Shown here in pieces: positions 51,773 through 59,876 of a stretch of DNA of 64,000 bases. The stretch covers positions 496,001-560,000 of the forward strand of contig NZ_CP011454.1 in assembly GCF_000695095.2 (NCBI RefSeq), in the 5' to 3' direction. A program made the position numbers and the translations under genes. How positions within the stretch are numbered: the stretch's first letter is position 1; each line of letters opens with the position of its first letter. The DNA comes from Gemmatimonas phototrophica (GTDB lineage: Bacteria > Gemmatimonadota > Gemmatimonadetes > Gemmatimonadales > Gemmatimonadaceae). The notes beneath the pieces are model-generated. The model was given only the letters and a program-made list of their open reading frames with translations, was not told where the DNA came from and did no database searches.

Positions 51773-53368
51773 TTACTGGCGCAGCCACTGACGGGTCACA
51801 CGAAGTGCGGCGTCGGGACGCTGCTCCACGGTGGCGATGGCTTGTTCACGCTCAGGGGTGGTGGGCATCGGCGGCAGCTTGATGGGCGCGCGACGCTCCT
51901 CGATTTGCTCAGGCTGATCATAGCCGTCCTGCATGTCCTGCATATCCTGCATGGCCGTCTGCATCTGCGAGCTGGCCGGCAATTCGGCGTACGCCGTGCC
52001 CGGTGTCAGGGCGTTCGGCTGCGTTCCGGCGTCGAGCGCCTTGTTCTTCTTGGGGCGTAGCATGAACACGGCGGCCAAGCCGAGGATGAGCAGCACGACC
52101 AGCGCGGCCAGTGCGACGACCGGCTTCGGGTTGGCCTGGATCTTGGCAATCATGTCCTGCGGGGCCGCGGTGGTGTCGGGGGCGGTCACCACCGGCTGCG
52201 GCATGTCAAAGGGCGCACTCACCACGGAGATCATGTCGCCGCGCAGCGAGTCCACGCCGAGCGCGTTGCGTACCAGTGCTTCAATGCGCGTCAGCTCTTC
52301 CGGGGTGCGCGCGGTGATGACGGGCGGGGCCGGTTCGGTGGCGGTGGTGTCGAGTGGCGGGAGTGTGACTTTGTCGGCCACGAGCACGGCAACGGTAAGC
52401 TTCTTCACGTTGCCAATGGCGCCGCTGAAGCTCTCCACACTCTTCGTGTTTTCGTACGAAGTGGCGGAGGTGCTGTACCCGGCGCCCTGCTGCGGATTGC
52501 TGGGCGTCACTTCGGCCTTCTGTTCGGTAGACATCGCCTGCTTTTCCGGGTCCACCGCCTGCACCGTGCGCTCGACCTTGTCGAAGTTGATGGCCGCGGC
52601 CACCTGCACGCGGGCGTTGCCACTGCCCACCAGACTGGAGAGCAGCTTGTCCGCCTTCTGCTCCATGTACGTTTCGACTTCCTTCTGCACGGTGAGCTGA
52701 CGGCTTGTCAGTCCGGCCAGTGAGCCTTCGTCCTGCATCGTGAGCGCCTGTCCCCGCTCATCCACGATGGTGACGTGCTCGGGCTCCAGCCCGCCCACGC
52801 TGCTGGCCACCAACTGCGCAATGCCCTGCACGGTGGCATGTGCGGGGGCGTCACCGCTGTTCATCGTGAGCGTCACCGAGGCTTTGCTCGGGCGCTCGCT
52901 CTGCTTGAAGGCTTTGTCTTCTTCGAGGGCGAGGTGCACCTTCACGCCCTTCACATTCTTCATCTTGCTGATGGTGCGCTCGAGTTCTCCCTCGAGGGCG
53001 CGACCATAGTTCACCTTCTGGGTGAAGTCGGTCATGCCCCAGGTGGGCTTGTCGAACAGTTCGAGGCCGGGGCGCCCGTTGTTCGGCACTTCACCCGCCG
53101 CCAGTTCCACCCGGGCCTTCGCCAGTTCCTCACTGGGCACCTTGATGGTGCTCCCGGTGCGATCAAGCTCAAAGGGAATGTTGGACTCAGTGAGCTTGTC
53201 GGTCATGGCCTTCACGTTTTCCACCGGGATGTCCGCGTACAGCGGCACCATGGTGGGCGCAGTGGCCCAACGCGATACGCCAAAGATCAGGCCAGTGAGC
53301 AGCACGCCTATCGCAATCAAGGCGATTTGGCGTCCGCGGCCGGCAAACGATTCGAAGAGGGAGTTCAT
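51773..53368 (-). CDS. fliF: Flagellar MS-ring protein FliF
   Basis: Membrane ring protein of 531 aa. N-terminal helix (IALIAIGVLLTGLIFGVSRWA), periplasmic YscJ-like domains (MVPLYADIPVENVKAMTDKLTESNIPFEL...PGLELFDKPTWGMTDFTQKVNYGRALEGELERTI), a second helix near 430 and a C-terminal FliG-binding tail. fliE is upstream and fliG downstream. Confidence 0.96.
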   Translation of the reverse strand: MNSLFESFAGRGRQIALIAIGVLLTGLIFGVSRWATAPTMVPLYADIPVENVKAMTDKLTESNIPFELDRTGSTIKVPSEELAKARVELAAGEVPNNGRPGLELFDKPTWGMTDFTQKVNYGRALEGELERTISKMKNVKGVKVHLALEEDKAFKQSERPSKASVTLTMNSGDAPAHATVQGIAQLVASSVGGLEPEHVTIVDERGQALTMQDEGSLAGLTSRQLTVQKEVETYMEQKADKLLSSLVGSGNARVQVAAAINFDKVERTVQAVDPEKQAMSTEQKAEVTPSNPQQGAGYSTSATSYENTKSVESFSGAIGNVKKLTVAVLVADKVTLPPLDTTATEPAPPVITARTPEELTRIEALVRNALGVDSLRGDMISVVSAPFDMPQPVVTAPDTTAAPQDMIAKIQANPKPVVALAALVVLLILGLAAVFMLRPKKNKALDAGTQPNALTPGTAYAELPASSQMQTAMQDMQDMQDGYDQPEQIEERRAPIKLPPMPTTPEREQAIATVEQRPDAALRVTRQWLRQ

Positions 53369-53381
53369 CAGCGTGGGTAAC

Positions 53382-53696
53382 TCAGGACTGCATGGAGATC
53401 ACGGTGCGATACGCTTCCACGACTTTGTTGCGGAGCTCGATCATCATGTCGAGGGCAATGCCGGCTTCTTCGCTGGCCGCCATGACCTGATGCAGCTCCA
53501 CGTTTTCGCCATTGGCAAAACGCTGCACGAGATCTCCCGCGCGATCGCGCGTGTCGGACACTTCGTTGATCGCTTTGGTGAGCGTATCGCCAAACGAGTT
53601 GTTGCTCTCGCCCGTGATGGGGAGCTGCTGCGTCAGCGCCTTGTCCTGGCCGAATTCGGCCAGGCCGCGCGCGTAGAGATCGAGACGGGTCTGCAT
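53382..53696 (-). CDS. fliE: Flagellar hook-basal body complex protein FliE
   Basis: Basal-body adaptor of 104 aa joining the MS ring to the rod. The motif FANGENVELHQVMAASEEAGIALDMMIELRNKVVEAYRTVISMQ is the family signature. Length is typical. Confidence 0.94.
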   Translation of the reverse strand: MQTRLDLYARGLAEFGQDKALTQQLPITGESNNSFGDTLTKAINEVSDTRDRAGDLVQRFANGENVELHQVMAASEEAGIALDMMIELRNKVVEAYRTVISMQS

Positions 53697-53721
53697 GAGC
53701 GGGTCCGTTCAGGAAGAGAGC

Positions 53722-54102
53722 TTAGGCGCGGACATCGAGACGAACACCGCGCGCCGCGGGGGGCGTCTGCGGTTCCGTGGCGGCCTTGAAGCGGCTGTAC
53801 GTGAGCGGGCCGAGGTTGGCGGTCTTGGCAAAGAAGTTCCGCTCCTCGGTGGTCAGCACACTCCAGAACGCGGGGTCGGTGCCAGCCGGTGCGTCAGCGG
53901 GCACGATTGACTGCGCGGCGCCTTGTCCGGCGATGGGCGTCTGCGGCTTGAGCGCATTGGCGTTGGCCGTGCGCGCCTGCTGGGTGGCCAGGCTCGCACG
54001 ATCAAGGCCGTTCTGGCCAGCATTCTGCGTGCGCGCCGACTCGGCGCGGTTGGCGCCGAGGTTCGGGAGCAGCGGAGTGGAGTTGATGCCGTTGATGCTC
54101 AT
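53722..54102 (-). CDS. Unrecognised small protein of the flagellar operon
   Basis: Protein of 126 aa between flgC and fliE. The N-terminal half is Asn/Gln/Ala-rich with no signal peptide. The C-terminal half has the only ordered-looking stretch, DPAFWSVLTTEERNFFAKTA-NLGPLTYSRF, ending with RGVRLDVRA. It might be exported or an anti-sigma/regulatory peptide (FlgM is not found elsewhere), but it does not look like FlgM and I do not assign a function. Confidence 0.6.
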   Translation of the reverse strand: MSINGINSTPLLPNLGANRAESARTQNAGQNGLDRASLATQQARTANANALKPQTPIAGQGAAQSIVPADAPAGTDPAFWSVLTTEERNFFAKTANLGPLTYSRFKAATEPQTPPAARGVRLDVRA

Positions 54103-54180
54103 AAGACCGATCGGGTGCTGCGAGGAGTGAGACGAACGCGAGGAGAAAGGAGCGGCGGGCCGGGACTCAATGCGGTGTCG

Positions 54181-54201
54181 GAGAGGAGGAGGAGGAGGAG
54201 G
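54181..54201. repeat. (GGA)n polypurine tract between flgC and the downstream gene
   Basis: About six GGA/GAG triplets in a row lie in the 158-bp space between the flgC stop and the next gene. On the minus (coding) strand this is poly-pyrimidine. No ORF or clear regulatory site is seen in this space. Confidence 0.5.
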
Positions 54202-54260
54202 TGACCTCGTACTGAATCCCGGACCCGCCGCAACAGGTGGTTAGCTGGGTGATGAACTCG

Positions 54261-54884
54261 TCAGATGTCGAGGGCCGCGCGGAGCATCGACTTGGCGGTC
54301 GTGAACACGGCCGCGTTGGCTTCGTAGATGCGCTTGGCATCCATGAGCTTCACGAGCTCCTGCGTGGTATCCACATCGGGGTAGCGCACGTAACCGGCTT
54401 CATTGGCGTCCGGATGCCCGGGCTCGTAGACCAAGCGTCCCGCACCCTGGTCTTCGGCAATGCCGGCAACGCGGACACCGAACTCACCGCCAATGGGGCC
54501 ACCGACCCCTCCCTGAGCGGAGAGCACCGGTACTTCAATGGCTTTGGGGCCGTCTTCCATGGCGGGTGCGTCGAAGGCGGGCGAGCCGAAAACGCCATTG
54601 CTGGCGCTGCTCGAGCCCATGGCCTGTGCGGCCGGATTGCCGGGGTTGTAGACGGCGGTCTGCGACGACGCGGCCTCGAGAATGACCTCGCGGCGCTTGT
54701 ATGGCTGGCCATCGGCGCCGCGCGTGACGTCGGCGTTGGCGATGTTCTGGGCAATGACTTCCATGCGCTGCCGTTGGGCGGCGATCCCGCTGGCGGCGAT
54801 GCCCATGGACTTGAACATGGGGCGTACCACCTGCTGCCCCGGAATGGGCAGGAGGGCAGGCTGGCGGATCGGATTGATCGGCAT
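54261..54884 (-). CDS. flgC: Flagellar proximal rod protein FlgC
   Basis: Rod protein of 207 aa, longer than usual (about 135-150) because of an N-terminal extension and an insert. Core motifs: MGIAASGIAAQRQRMEVIAQNIANADVTRG and EAGYVRYPDVDTTQELVKLMDAKRIYEANAAVFTTAKSML. The start at 54884 overlaps the flgB stop as TGATG and has AGGGAGG upstream. ATG 54818 would give the usual FlgC N-terminus. Confidence 0.9.
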   Translation of the reverse strand: MPINPIRQPALLPIPGQQVVRPMFKSMGIAASGIAAQRQRMEVIAQNIANADVTRGADGQPYKRREVILEAASSQTAVYNPGNPAAQAMGSSSASNGVFGSPAFDAPAMEDGPKAIEVPVLSAQGGVGGPIGGEFGVRVAGIAEDQGAGRLVYEPGHPDANEAGYVRYPDVDTTQELVKLMDAKRIYEANAAVFTTAKSMLRAALDI

Positions 54885-55183
54885 CAGCCGTTACCTCCCT
54901 TGATGGCGGTGCGCAGGCTGGCGTAGGTCTTTTCGAGGAGGCGCGACGTCGCGAGAAAGCGCAGCTGTTCGTCGGCGAGGGCCACCATCTCGTCTTCCAC
55001 GTTGACCGGATTGGCCGTGGTCTGGGGTTGGCCGGCTTTGGCCTCGAGGGCAAAGCCGTCCCCGTTCTGCAGCGTCGCCTTGGAGACGCGATCCGCGATA
55101 CCCCGTGACCGCTCGACACTTTGGTCGAGTGCTCCTTTGAGCGACGTCGCGCGGGTGGTGCGATCGATGAGTCCGAAGAGCAT
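54884..55183 (-). CDS. flgB: Flagellar proximal rod protein FlgB
   Basis: Rod protein of 99 aa, first gene of the main flagellar operon. It has VNVEDEMVALADEQLRFLATSRLLEKTYASLRTAIKG, a family C-terminal pattern, and an N-terminal LFGLIDRTTRATSLKGALDQ. The frame stays open to 55246 but that would contain the promoter, so ATG 55183 is chosen. It is shorter than most FlgB proteins (about 130 aa). Confidence 0.82.
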   Translation of the reverse strand: MLFGLIDRTTRATSLKGALDQSVERSRGIADRVSKATLQNGDGFALEAKAGQPQTTANPVNVEDEMVALADEQLRFLATSRLLEKTYASLRTAIKGGNG

Positions 55184-55229
55184 CAGTGGGTACCGGAGTG
55201 AAAGGGCGAGCGAATCCGGTTCCGATAAA

Positions 55230-55245
55230 AGCAATGGGCGGGCCA
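55230..55245 (-). promoter_or_regulatory. Sigma-54 promoter of the flgB operon
   Basis: Minus strand reads TGGCCC-N5-TTGCT, with exact -24/-12 spacing. Transcription would start near 55218, about 35 nt before flgB. Upstream palindromes are at 55368-55392 and 55437-55451. Confidence 0.82.
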
Positions 55246-55319
55246 CAAGGCTCAGGTTGCCGCTCTACAAGTGTGGTTATTCAATAAGTCTATGTTTTAC
55301 ATAGTGTTAGACGGCGGGT

Positions 55320-55347
55320 GACAGGGGGCAGGAGGCAGGGGGCAGGT
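55320..55347. repeat. Four-unit tandem heptanucleotide repeat upstream of flgB
   Basis: Units GACAGGG, GGCAGGA, GGCAGGG, GGCAGGT. Read on the minus strand the core is CCTGCC, related to the CCTGCGT units after fliP at 38833-38895. Confidence 0.6.
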
Positions 55348-55367
55348 TCTGCCGGGGACGACAAAAA

Positions 55368-55392
55368 CCGGCAAAACGGAAGTTTTTGCCGG
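55368..55392. promoter_or_regulatory. Perfect 9-bp palindrome upstream of flgB
   Basis: CCGGCAAAA-7nt-TTTTGCCGG is centred about 160 bp before the flgB start point. It shares the CGGCA/TGCCG half-sites of the four shorter palindromes but with a 13-nt spacer between them. Confidence 0.5.
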
Positions 55393-55436
55393 TTGGAATG
55401 TGATCCAAGTTGCCGTGTGGACATCTGGCGCTTGCC

Positions 55437-55451
55437 CGGCAACACATGCCG
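55437..55451. promoter_or_regulatory. CGGCA-N5-TGCCG palindrome, upstream of flgB promoter
   Basis: CGGCA-ACACA-TGCCG is centred about 226 bp before the predicted start point. Fourth copy of the motif in the flagellar locus. Confidence 0.6.
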
Positions 55452-55483
55452 AGTGGGAAGGAAACCCTCAACTCGAAACGCAA

Positions 55484-55519
55484 ACTCAAGACCCGGAACT
55501 GATCAGTTTCGGGTTATGA
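55484..55519. terminator. Hairpin downstream of the NtrC-type regulator gene
   Basis: Arms near AACTCAAGACCCG and CGGGTTATGAGTT (two mismatches) around a GAACTGATCAGTTTC centre, about 40 nt beyond the regulator's stop. The centre is nearly the same as that of the hairpin at 3851-3918. Probably terminates the regulator transcript. Confidence 0.5.
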
Positions 55520-55559
55520 GTTCAGGCTGCGGGTGATGGGTGACCGCCTGGATGGCCAG

Positions 55560-57038
55560 TCAGTCTTCGCCGTCGTCCTTGCCCGGGCCGTTCAGCTTGT
55601 TGCGCAAGGTGCGCACGCTGATCCCCAGGAGTTCTGCTGCCTTCGTGCGGTTATTATCGGCAGCTTGTAGCGCATGCTGAATGAGCACGCGTTCGGCATC
55701 GGCGACATTGAGGGAGTTGAGGGCAATCCCGTTGCCGTTGGTCCCCCCGGCGCCCGCGACGCCGGGGGCGCCGGGAGCGGCGGCGGCACCGGAGACGGCC
55801 AGCATGGGAACGGCCCCCGGGGTGGCAAACGCTCGGGGGCGCATGTTGGGGGCGCCCAGAGAGTGTGCCAGACCAAACCGCGTCCCTTCGAGGCAATGGG
55901 GCTGGATGACCGGATCGGGGGTCAGAATGACGGCGCGCTCAATGACATGCTGCAGTTCGCGGACGTTGCCTGGCCACGGATAGTGCTGCAGCGCCTCAAG
56001 GGCGTCCGGCGACAGCCCTTCGATCTTCTTCCCCAGTTCGGCGGCCACGCGCATGGCAAAGCGCAGGGCGAGGACTGGAATGTCCTCGGGGCGATCGCGG
56101 AGCGGCGGAATAAGGACCGGAATGGTGGACAGTCTATAGTAGAGGTCTTGCCGGAACGTCCCGTGATCGGCTTCCATGGCCAGATCGCGGTTGGTGGTGG
56201 CCACAATACGGACATCCACCTTGATGGGTGCCGTTCCACCCACGCGCTCGAATTCCTGCTCCTGCAACACTCTGAGCAGCTTGGCCTGCAGATCAAGGCG
56301 CATTTCCGAGATTTCGTCCAGCAGCAGCGTCCCGCGGTTGGCGCGTTCGAAGGCCCCCTCCACGCGCTTGATGGCCCCGGTAAAGGCGCCCTTTTCATGG
56401 CCAAAGAGCGCCGATTCCACCAGTCCTTCGGGGAGGGCGGCGCAGTTGAGCTTGATGAACGGCTTATCTCGACGCTCGCTTTGGTCGTGGATGGCGCGGG
56501 CGAACAGCTCCTTGCCGGTACCGGACTCTCCCTGCAACAGCACGGTGGCCCGGGTCGGGGCCGCCATGCTGACCGTTTGCAGGATGCGGCGGATGGTGGG
56601 TGAATCACCAATGATCTGCCGTTCGTTGCGGAACTGCATGACCTCCTTGCGGAGGGCTTCGTTCTCGCGGCGCAGGCGCACGAACTCCAGCGCCTGGTCC
56701 ACGGCCAGCTCCAGCTGCTGCGGGCGGACGGGCTTGGTGATGTAGTCAATCGCCCCGGCCTTGATGCTGGCCACCGCGTGCTCGATGCTGGCATGCCCCG
56801 TAAGCATGATGAGCGGGATGTCATACCCCTCCCGCGTAAGCAGCTGGATGAACTCCAGCCCCGTCAGCCCCGGCATTCTGTAGTCGGAGATGATGAGGTC
56901 GATCCCGCCGCGCTCGAGCACCTGCAGGGCCTCGGGCACGCTCCGGGCGCCAACGGGCGAATGACCGGCCTGGGCGAGGGTGTCCTCGAGAATCAGGCCG
57001 ACTGCCGCTTCGTCGTCGACGTACAGGATGGTGGCCAT
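55560..57038 (-). CDS. Sigma-54-dependent NtrC-family response regulator, probable flagellar master activator
   Basis: Response regulator of 492 aa. The receiver domain (1-120) has the DDE acidic pair, phosphorylatable Asp in LIISDYRMPGLTG and Thr/Lys in YITKPV. The AAA+ domain has LLQGESGTGKELFARAI (Walker A), the sigma-54-contacting HEKGAFTGAIKR loop and a GTLLLDEISE Walker B. The C-terminal Fis-type helix-turn-helix is NRTKAAELLGISVRTLRNKL. There is an Ala/Gly/Pro-rich linker before it. ATG 57038 is the start that begins the receiver. It resembles FlbD/FleR in role, and is next to four sigma-54 flagellar promoters. Confidence 0.93.
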   Translation of the reverse strand: MATILYVDDEAAVGLILEDTLAQAGHSPVGARSVPEALQVLERGGIDLIISDYRMPGLTGLEFIQLLTREGYDIPLIMLTGHASIEHAVASIKAGAIDYITKPVRPQQLELAVDQALEFVRLRRENEALRKEVMQFRNERQIIGDSPTIRRILQTVSMAAPTRATVLLQGESGTGKELFARAIHDQSERRDKPFIKLNCAALPEGLVESALFGHEKGAFTGAIKRVEGAFERANRGTLLLDEISEMRLDLQAKLLRVLQEQEFERVGGTAPIKVDVRIVATTNRDLAMEADHGTFRQDLYYRLSTIPVLIPPLRDRPEDIPVLALRFAMRVAAELGKKIEGLSPDALEALQHYPWPGNVRELQHVIERAVILTPDPVIQPHCLEGTRFGLAHSLGAPNMRPRAFATPGAVPMLAVSGAAAAPGAPGVAGAGGTNGNGIALNSLNVADAERVLIQHALQAADNNRTKAAELLGISVRTLRNKLNGPGKDDGED

Positions 57039-57150
57039 GGGTTCTGGAGGGGGAGACCGGCCGCCGGGTCCCAGAGTGGCGCTCACTGTGAGCTTTTTTC
57101 CGACACTGTGACCCCCGACCACTGCGTGCGTCCTTCTTCGGAGACGCACC

Positions 57151-57165
57151 CGGCAAAAATAGCCG
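57151..57165. promoter_or_regulatory. Degenerate CGGCA-N5-AGCCG site between the regulator gene and flgL
   Basis: Same spacing as the four flagellar palindromes, one half-site mismatch. It lies 113 nt before the regulator and 144 nt before flgL on the other strand. No convincing sigma-54 promoter is next to it. Confidence 0.35.
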
Positions 57166-57221
57166 CATGGCCGCCAAAACGCTAAAGTCCGTTCTGGATC
57201 AGGCGTTATGGATGAGCCAGC

Positions 57222-57248
57222 TAAAGGTCAACCGGGGGCTTCCGATAC
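57222..57248 (+). promoter_or_regulatory. Sigma-28-like promoter of flgL-fliW
   Basis: TAAA-N15-TCCGATAC matches the TAAA-N15-GCCGATAA consensus in the -35 and 6 of 8 bases of the -10. It is 61 nt before the flgL ATG. A weaker TAAA-N15-GGCGTTAT copy starts at 57183. FliA is encoded at 31650. Confidence 0.6.
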
Positions 57249-57308
57249 TCAGTTATAGACGGTCACTCCTTTCGGAGATCGACCGGCCCCCGATCAGCCC
57301 CGGTGCCA

Positions 57309-58220
57309 ATGCGCGTCACCAATTCGATCATCACCTCCCGGAGTCAGCTCCGCCTGCAGCAAGGCTTGCAGGGCATCGATCGTGCGCGTGACGATATCGC
57401 GACCGGCGTGCGGATCCGGAAAATGTCGGATGACGCGACCAGTGGCGGTGAATTGGTGCGCATCGGCAGCTCCATGCGCGCGATCACCCAGTTCCGTCGC
57501 AACGCAGATGCGGGCATTGCGCGGGCCGTCGCGGAGGAAGGGGCACTCAATCAGCTCACCAACGTGCTGACGCGCGGTATCGAGTTGGGCATCAGTCAGT
57601 CCACTGCCACGGCCAATGCACAATCGCGCCTGATTGTGAAGCAGGAGGTGGATTCCCTGCTGAACTATGCGGCGTCACTGGGCAACACCCGGATTGGCGA
57701 TGAATATCTGTTCGGCGGGCATCGCAGCGGTGAAGCGCCGTTTGCCACGCCAACGCCGACAACCGGCTCCTTCAGCGGTCTGCTCGATGCCGCCGGTGAC
57801 CCGGTCAACCCGAGCGGTTCCATCTCGCTCGAGATCGGCGATGGCAAATTCATTACGCCGAATCACAACGCCACCGAGGTCTTTCTCGACACGGATGCGC
57901 TGGACGCCCTGCGGGAACTCTCCACGGCGCTGGGGAACAACGATCCCGCGGCCATTCAGGCGGCCAGCAGCCGCCTGCTGGCCGCCAACAGCAATGTGCA
58001 GGCCTTGATCGGCACGCAGGGCGCGCGCGTCAACGAGATGGATGACGCCAAGGTGAACCTCGAAACGATCGAAGTGAATCTCAAAGCCAGCCGGGCCGAC
58101 CTGCGCGACACGGAAGTGGACAAGGCCATGGTGGAACTGGTTGGCAAGCAGACCCTGTATCAGGCGGCCATGAGCGCGACCTCGCGCATCCTTGGGCTCA
58201 GCCTGGCCAATTACCTCTGA
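57309..58220 (+). CDS. flgL: Flagellar hook-filament junction protein FlgL
   Basis: Hook-associated protein of 303 aa. N-terminal MRVTNSIITSRSQLRLQQGLQGIDRARDDIATGVRIRKMSDDATSGGELVRI and C-terminal LVGKQTLYQAAMSATSRILGLSLANYL are the flagellin/FlgL pattern. The ATG at 57309 is chosen over the GTG at 57303. fliW is 5 nt downstream. Confidence 0.94.
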   Translation: MRVTNSIITSRSQLRLQQGLQGIDRARDDIATGVRIRKMSDDATSGGELVRIGSSMRAITQFRRNADAGIARAVAEEGALNQLTNVLTRGIELGISQSTATANAQSRLIVKQEVDSLLNYAASLGNTRIGDEYLFGGHRSGEAPFATPTPTTGSFSGLLDAAGDPVNPSGSISLEIGDGKFITPNHNATEVFLDTDALDALRELSTALGNNDPAAIQAASSRLLAANSNVQALIGTQGARVNEMDDAKVNLETIEVNLKASRADLRDTEVDKAMVELVGKQTLYQAAMSATSRILGLSLANYL

Positions 58221-58225
58221 CGTAC

Positions 58226-58720
58226 ATGAGTCACGCCGTCATGGAACAGTCGCCGGAATCCGTTACGATCACGCACACGTTCGGGACCCTTGAGGTGCCC
58301 CGGGAGGCGGTGATGCGCTTCGTGACGCCCATGTGGGGATTTGAAGGGCATCAAGAGTTCGCGCTCTTGCCGGCGGCGCGGGCCGGGCTGTGGTGGTTCA
58401 TCTCCACGGGCGACACCCCCACTACCTTCGTGCTGGCCGATCCATTCATCGCCAGCGACGGCTACAGTATCGATCTGGCCGATGCCGAGCGTGAGGCGCT
58501 GGCACTGCACGACGAGTCCGACGCGCTGGCGCTGATCCTGCTCTCCATGCCGTCCACGCCGGACCAGCCCGTGGCCGGCAACTTTCGCGCGCCCCTCGTG
58601 TTCAACATGGCGGAGCGATTGGTGAAGCAGGTGGTAAACCGCGACGAACAATATCCACTCACGATGGCGGTGGACCTGACGCGGTATCCGGCTCAGGCCG
58701 ACGGGCTGCATCTGAGCTGA
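58226..58720 (+). CDS. fliW: Flagellar assembly factor FliW
   Basis: Cytoplasmic protein of 164 aa that binds CsrA and couples flagellin level to translation in Firmicutes and others. The pattern FGTLEVPREAVMRFVTPMWGFEGHQEFALLP...FVLADPF and the PLVFNMAERLVKQVVNRDEQYPL segment are typical. It is co-transcribed with flgL. csrA is 34 kb away at the end of the flgF operon. Confidence 0.9.
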   Translation: MSHAVMEQSPESVTITHTFGTLEVPREAVMRFVTPMWGFEGHQEFALLPAARAGLWWFISTGDTPTTFVLADPFIASDGYSIDLADAEREALALHDESDALALILLSMPSTPDQPVAGNFRAPLVFNMAERLVKQVVNRDEQYPLTMAVDLTRYPAQADGLHLS

Positions 58721-58854
58721 GGCGAGGCAGGGAGCGTTCACGCTGGTGACGCTCCTGATTGCGAAGTGGGCACTCCTGCGCCATGCTTCCAGCGCATGAA
58801 TGGGTGCGGACGCTCGCACTCCCACGAGCCACTCCCGTCGCTTGGCAGGCAGGC

Positions 58855-59847
58855 ATGCGCGATCTTCGCGGCAAGACCATCTGTGTCATTGGCGGCGCCG
58901 GATTCATCGGCTCGCACGTCGTAGACGAACTGCTCACCCGTGATGTCGGTCAGGTCATCGTCTACGACAACTTCTGTCGTGGATCGCTGGACAACCTCAC
59001 CGACGCCCTGCGCGATCCCCGGGTGCGCGTGTTTGAGGCCGGCGGCGACATTCTGCAGTCGGACATCCTCTCCCAGGCTGTTGGCGAAAGTCAGTGTGTC
59101 GTCCACCTCGCGGCGCTCTGGCTCCTGCAATGTCACGAGTACCCACGCGCCGCCTTTGACGTGAATGTGCGCGGCACCTTCAACGTGATTGAAGCCTGTC
59201 GCGATCATGGCATTGAGCGGCTCGTGTACTCGAGTTCGGCCTCCGTGTACGGCGATGCGGTGGCGCTGCCCATGACCGAGCAGCACCCCTTCCATAACGA
59301 CACCTTCTACGGGGCCACCAAGATTGCCGGGGAAGCCATGGTGCATGCGTTCGCGAAGCGCTACGGCCTCTCCACCGCCATGCTGCGCTACATGAACGTG
59401 TACGGCGCCCGGCAGGACTACAAAGGCACCTACATTGCCGTGATCATGAAGATCCTCGATCGGCTCGATCGCGGATTGCCCCCCATCATCCACGGCGATG
59501 GCGCGGCATCGTACGATTTCATCTATGTCAGCGACTGCGCGCGCGCCAATGTCCTGGCGCTCGAAAGCGACCGCTCCGACGAAGCGTACAACGTCGGCAG
59601 CGGCACGCAAACCTCGCTGCGCGAATTGGCAGAAATGCTGCTCCTGCTACGGGAATCGACGCTGGCGATCCAGTACGAGCCTCAGGCGCAGGTATTCGTG
59701 ACCAATCGGGTGGGTTGCCCGGAGAAAGCCGCGCGTGACCTTGGCTTTCGAACTACCATTGCGCTACCCGACGGTCTGTCGCGCCTCATCGCGTGGCGCG
59801 ATGCGCATCGGGCGCGGGTGGCGGCACAGGCCGCCGCGCACCGGTGA
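58855..59847 (+). CDS. NAD-dependent sugar epimerase/dehydratase
   Basis: Extended short-chain dehydrogenase of 330 aa acting on nucleotide sugars. The Rossmann motif is CVIGGAGFIGSHVV, the catalytic Ser/Tyr-x3-Lys is in YSSSASVYG...YGATKIAGEAM. It resembles UDP-glucose 4-epimerase/4,6-dehydratases. ATG 58855 has GGCAGG upstream; an ATG at 58783 gives an extra 24 residues. First gene of the glycan cluster. Confidence 0.85.
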   Translation: MRDLRGKTICVIGGAGFIGSHVVDELLTRDVGQVIVYDNFCRGSLDNLTDALRDPRVRVFEAGGDILQSDILSQAVGESQCVVHLAALWLLQCHEYPRAAFDVNVRGTFNVIEACRDHGIERLVYSSSASVYGDAVALPMTEQHPFHNDTFYGATKIAGEAMVHAFAKRYGLSTAMLRYMNVYGARQDYKGTYIAVIMKILDRLDRGLPPIIHGDGAASYDFIYVSDCARANVLALESDRSDEAYNVGSGTQTSLRELAEMLLLLRESTLAIQYEPQAQVFVTNRVGCPEKAARDLGFRTTIALPDGLSRLIAWRDAHRARVAAQAAAHR

Positions 59848-59876
59848 TCGTTCGCGCCCACCGGACGCCCTGAGCC

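Noticed and set aside
57080-57100. Short hairpin GCTCA-CTG-TGAGC followed by six T on the plus strand, terminator-like
   Set aside because: No plus-strand gene lies upstream; it sits in the leader of the minus-strand regulator gene, so it is unlikely to terminate anything.
57167-57182. Weak sigma-54-like TGGCCG-N5-ACGCT upstream of flgL
   Set aside because: The -12 element is poor and it overlaps the degenerate palindrome; the sigma-28-like site downstream fits better.
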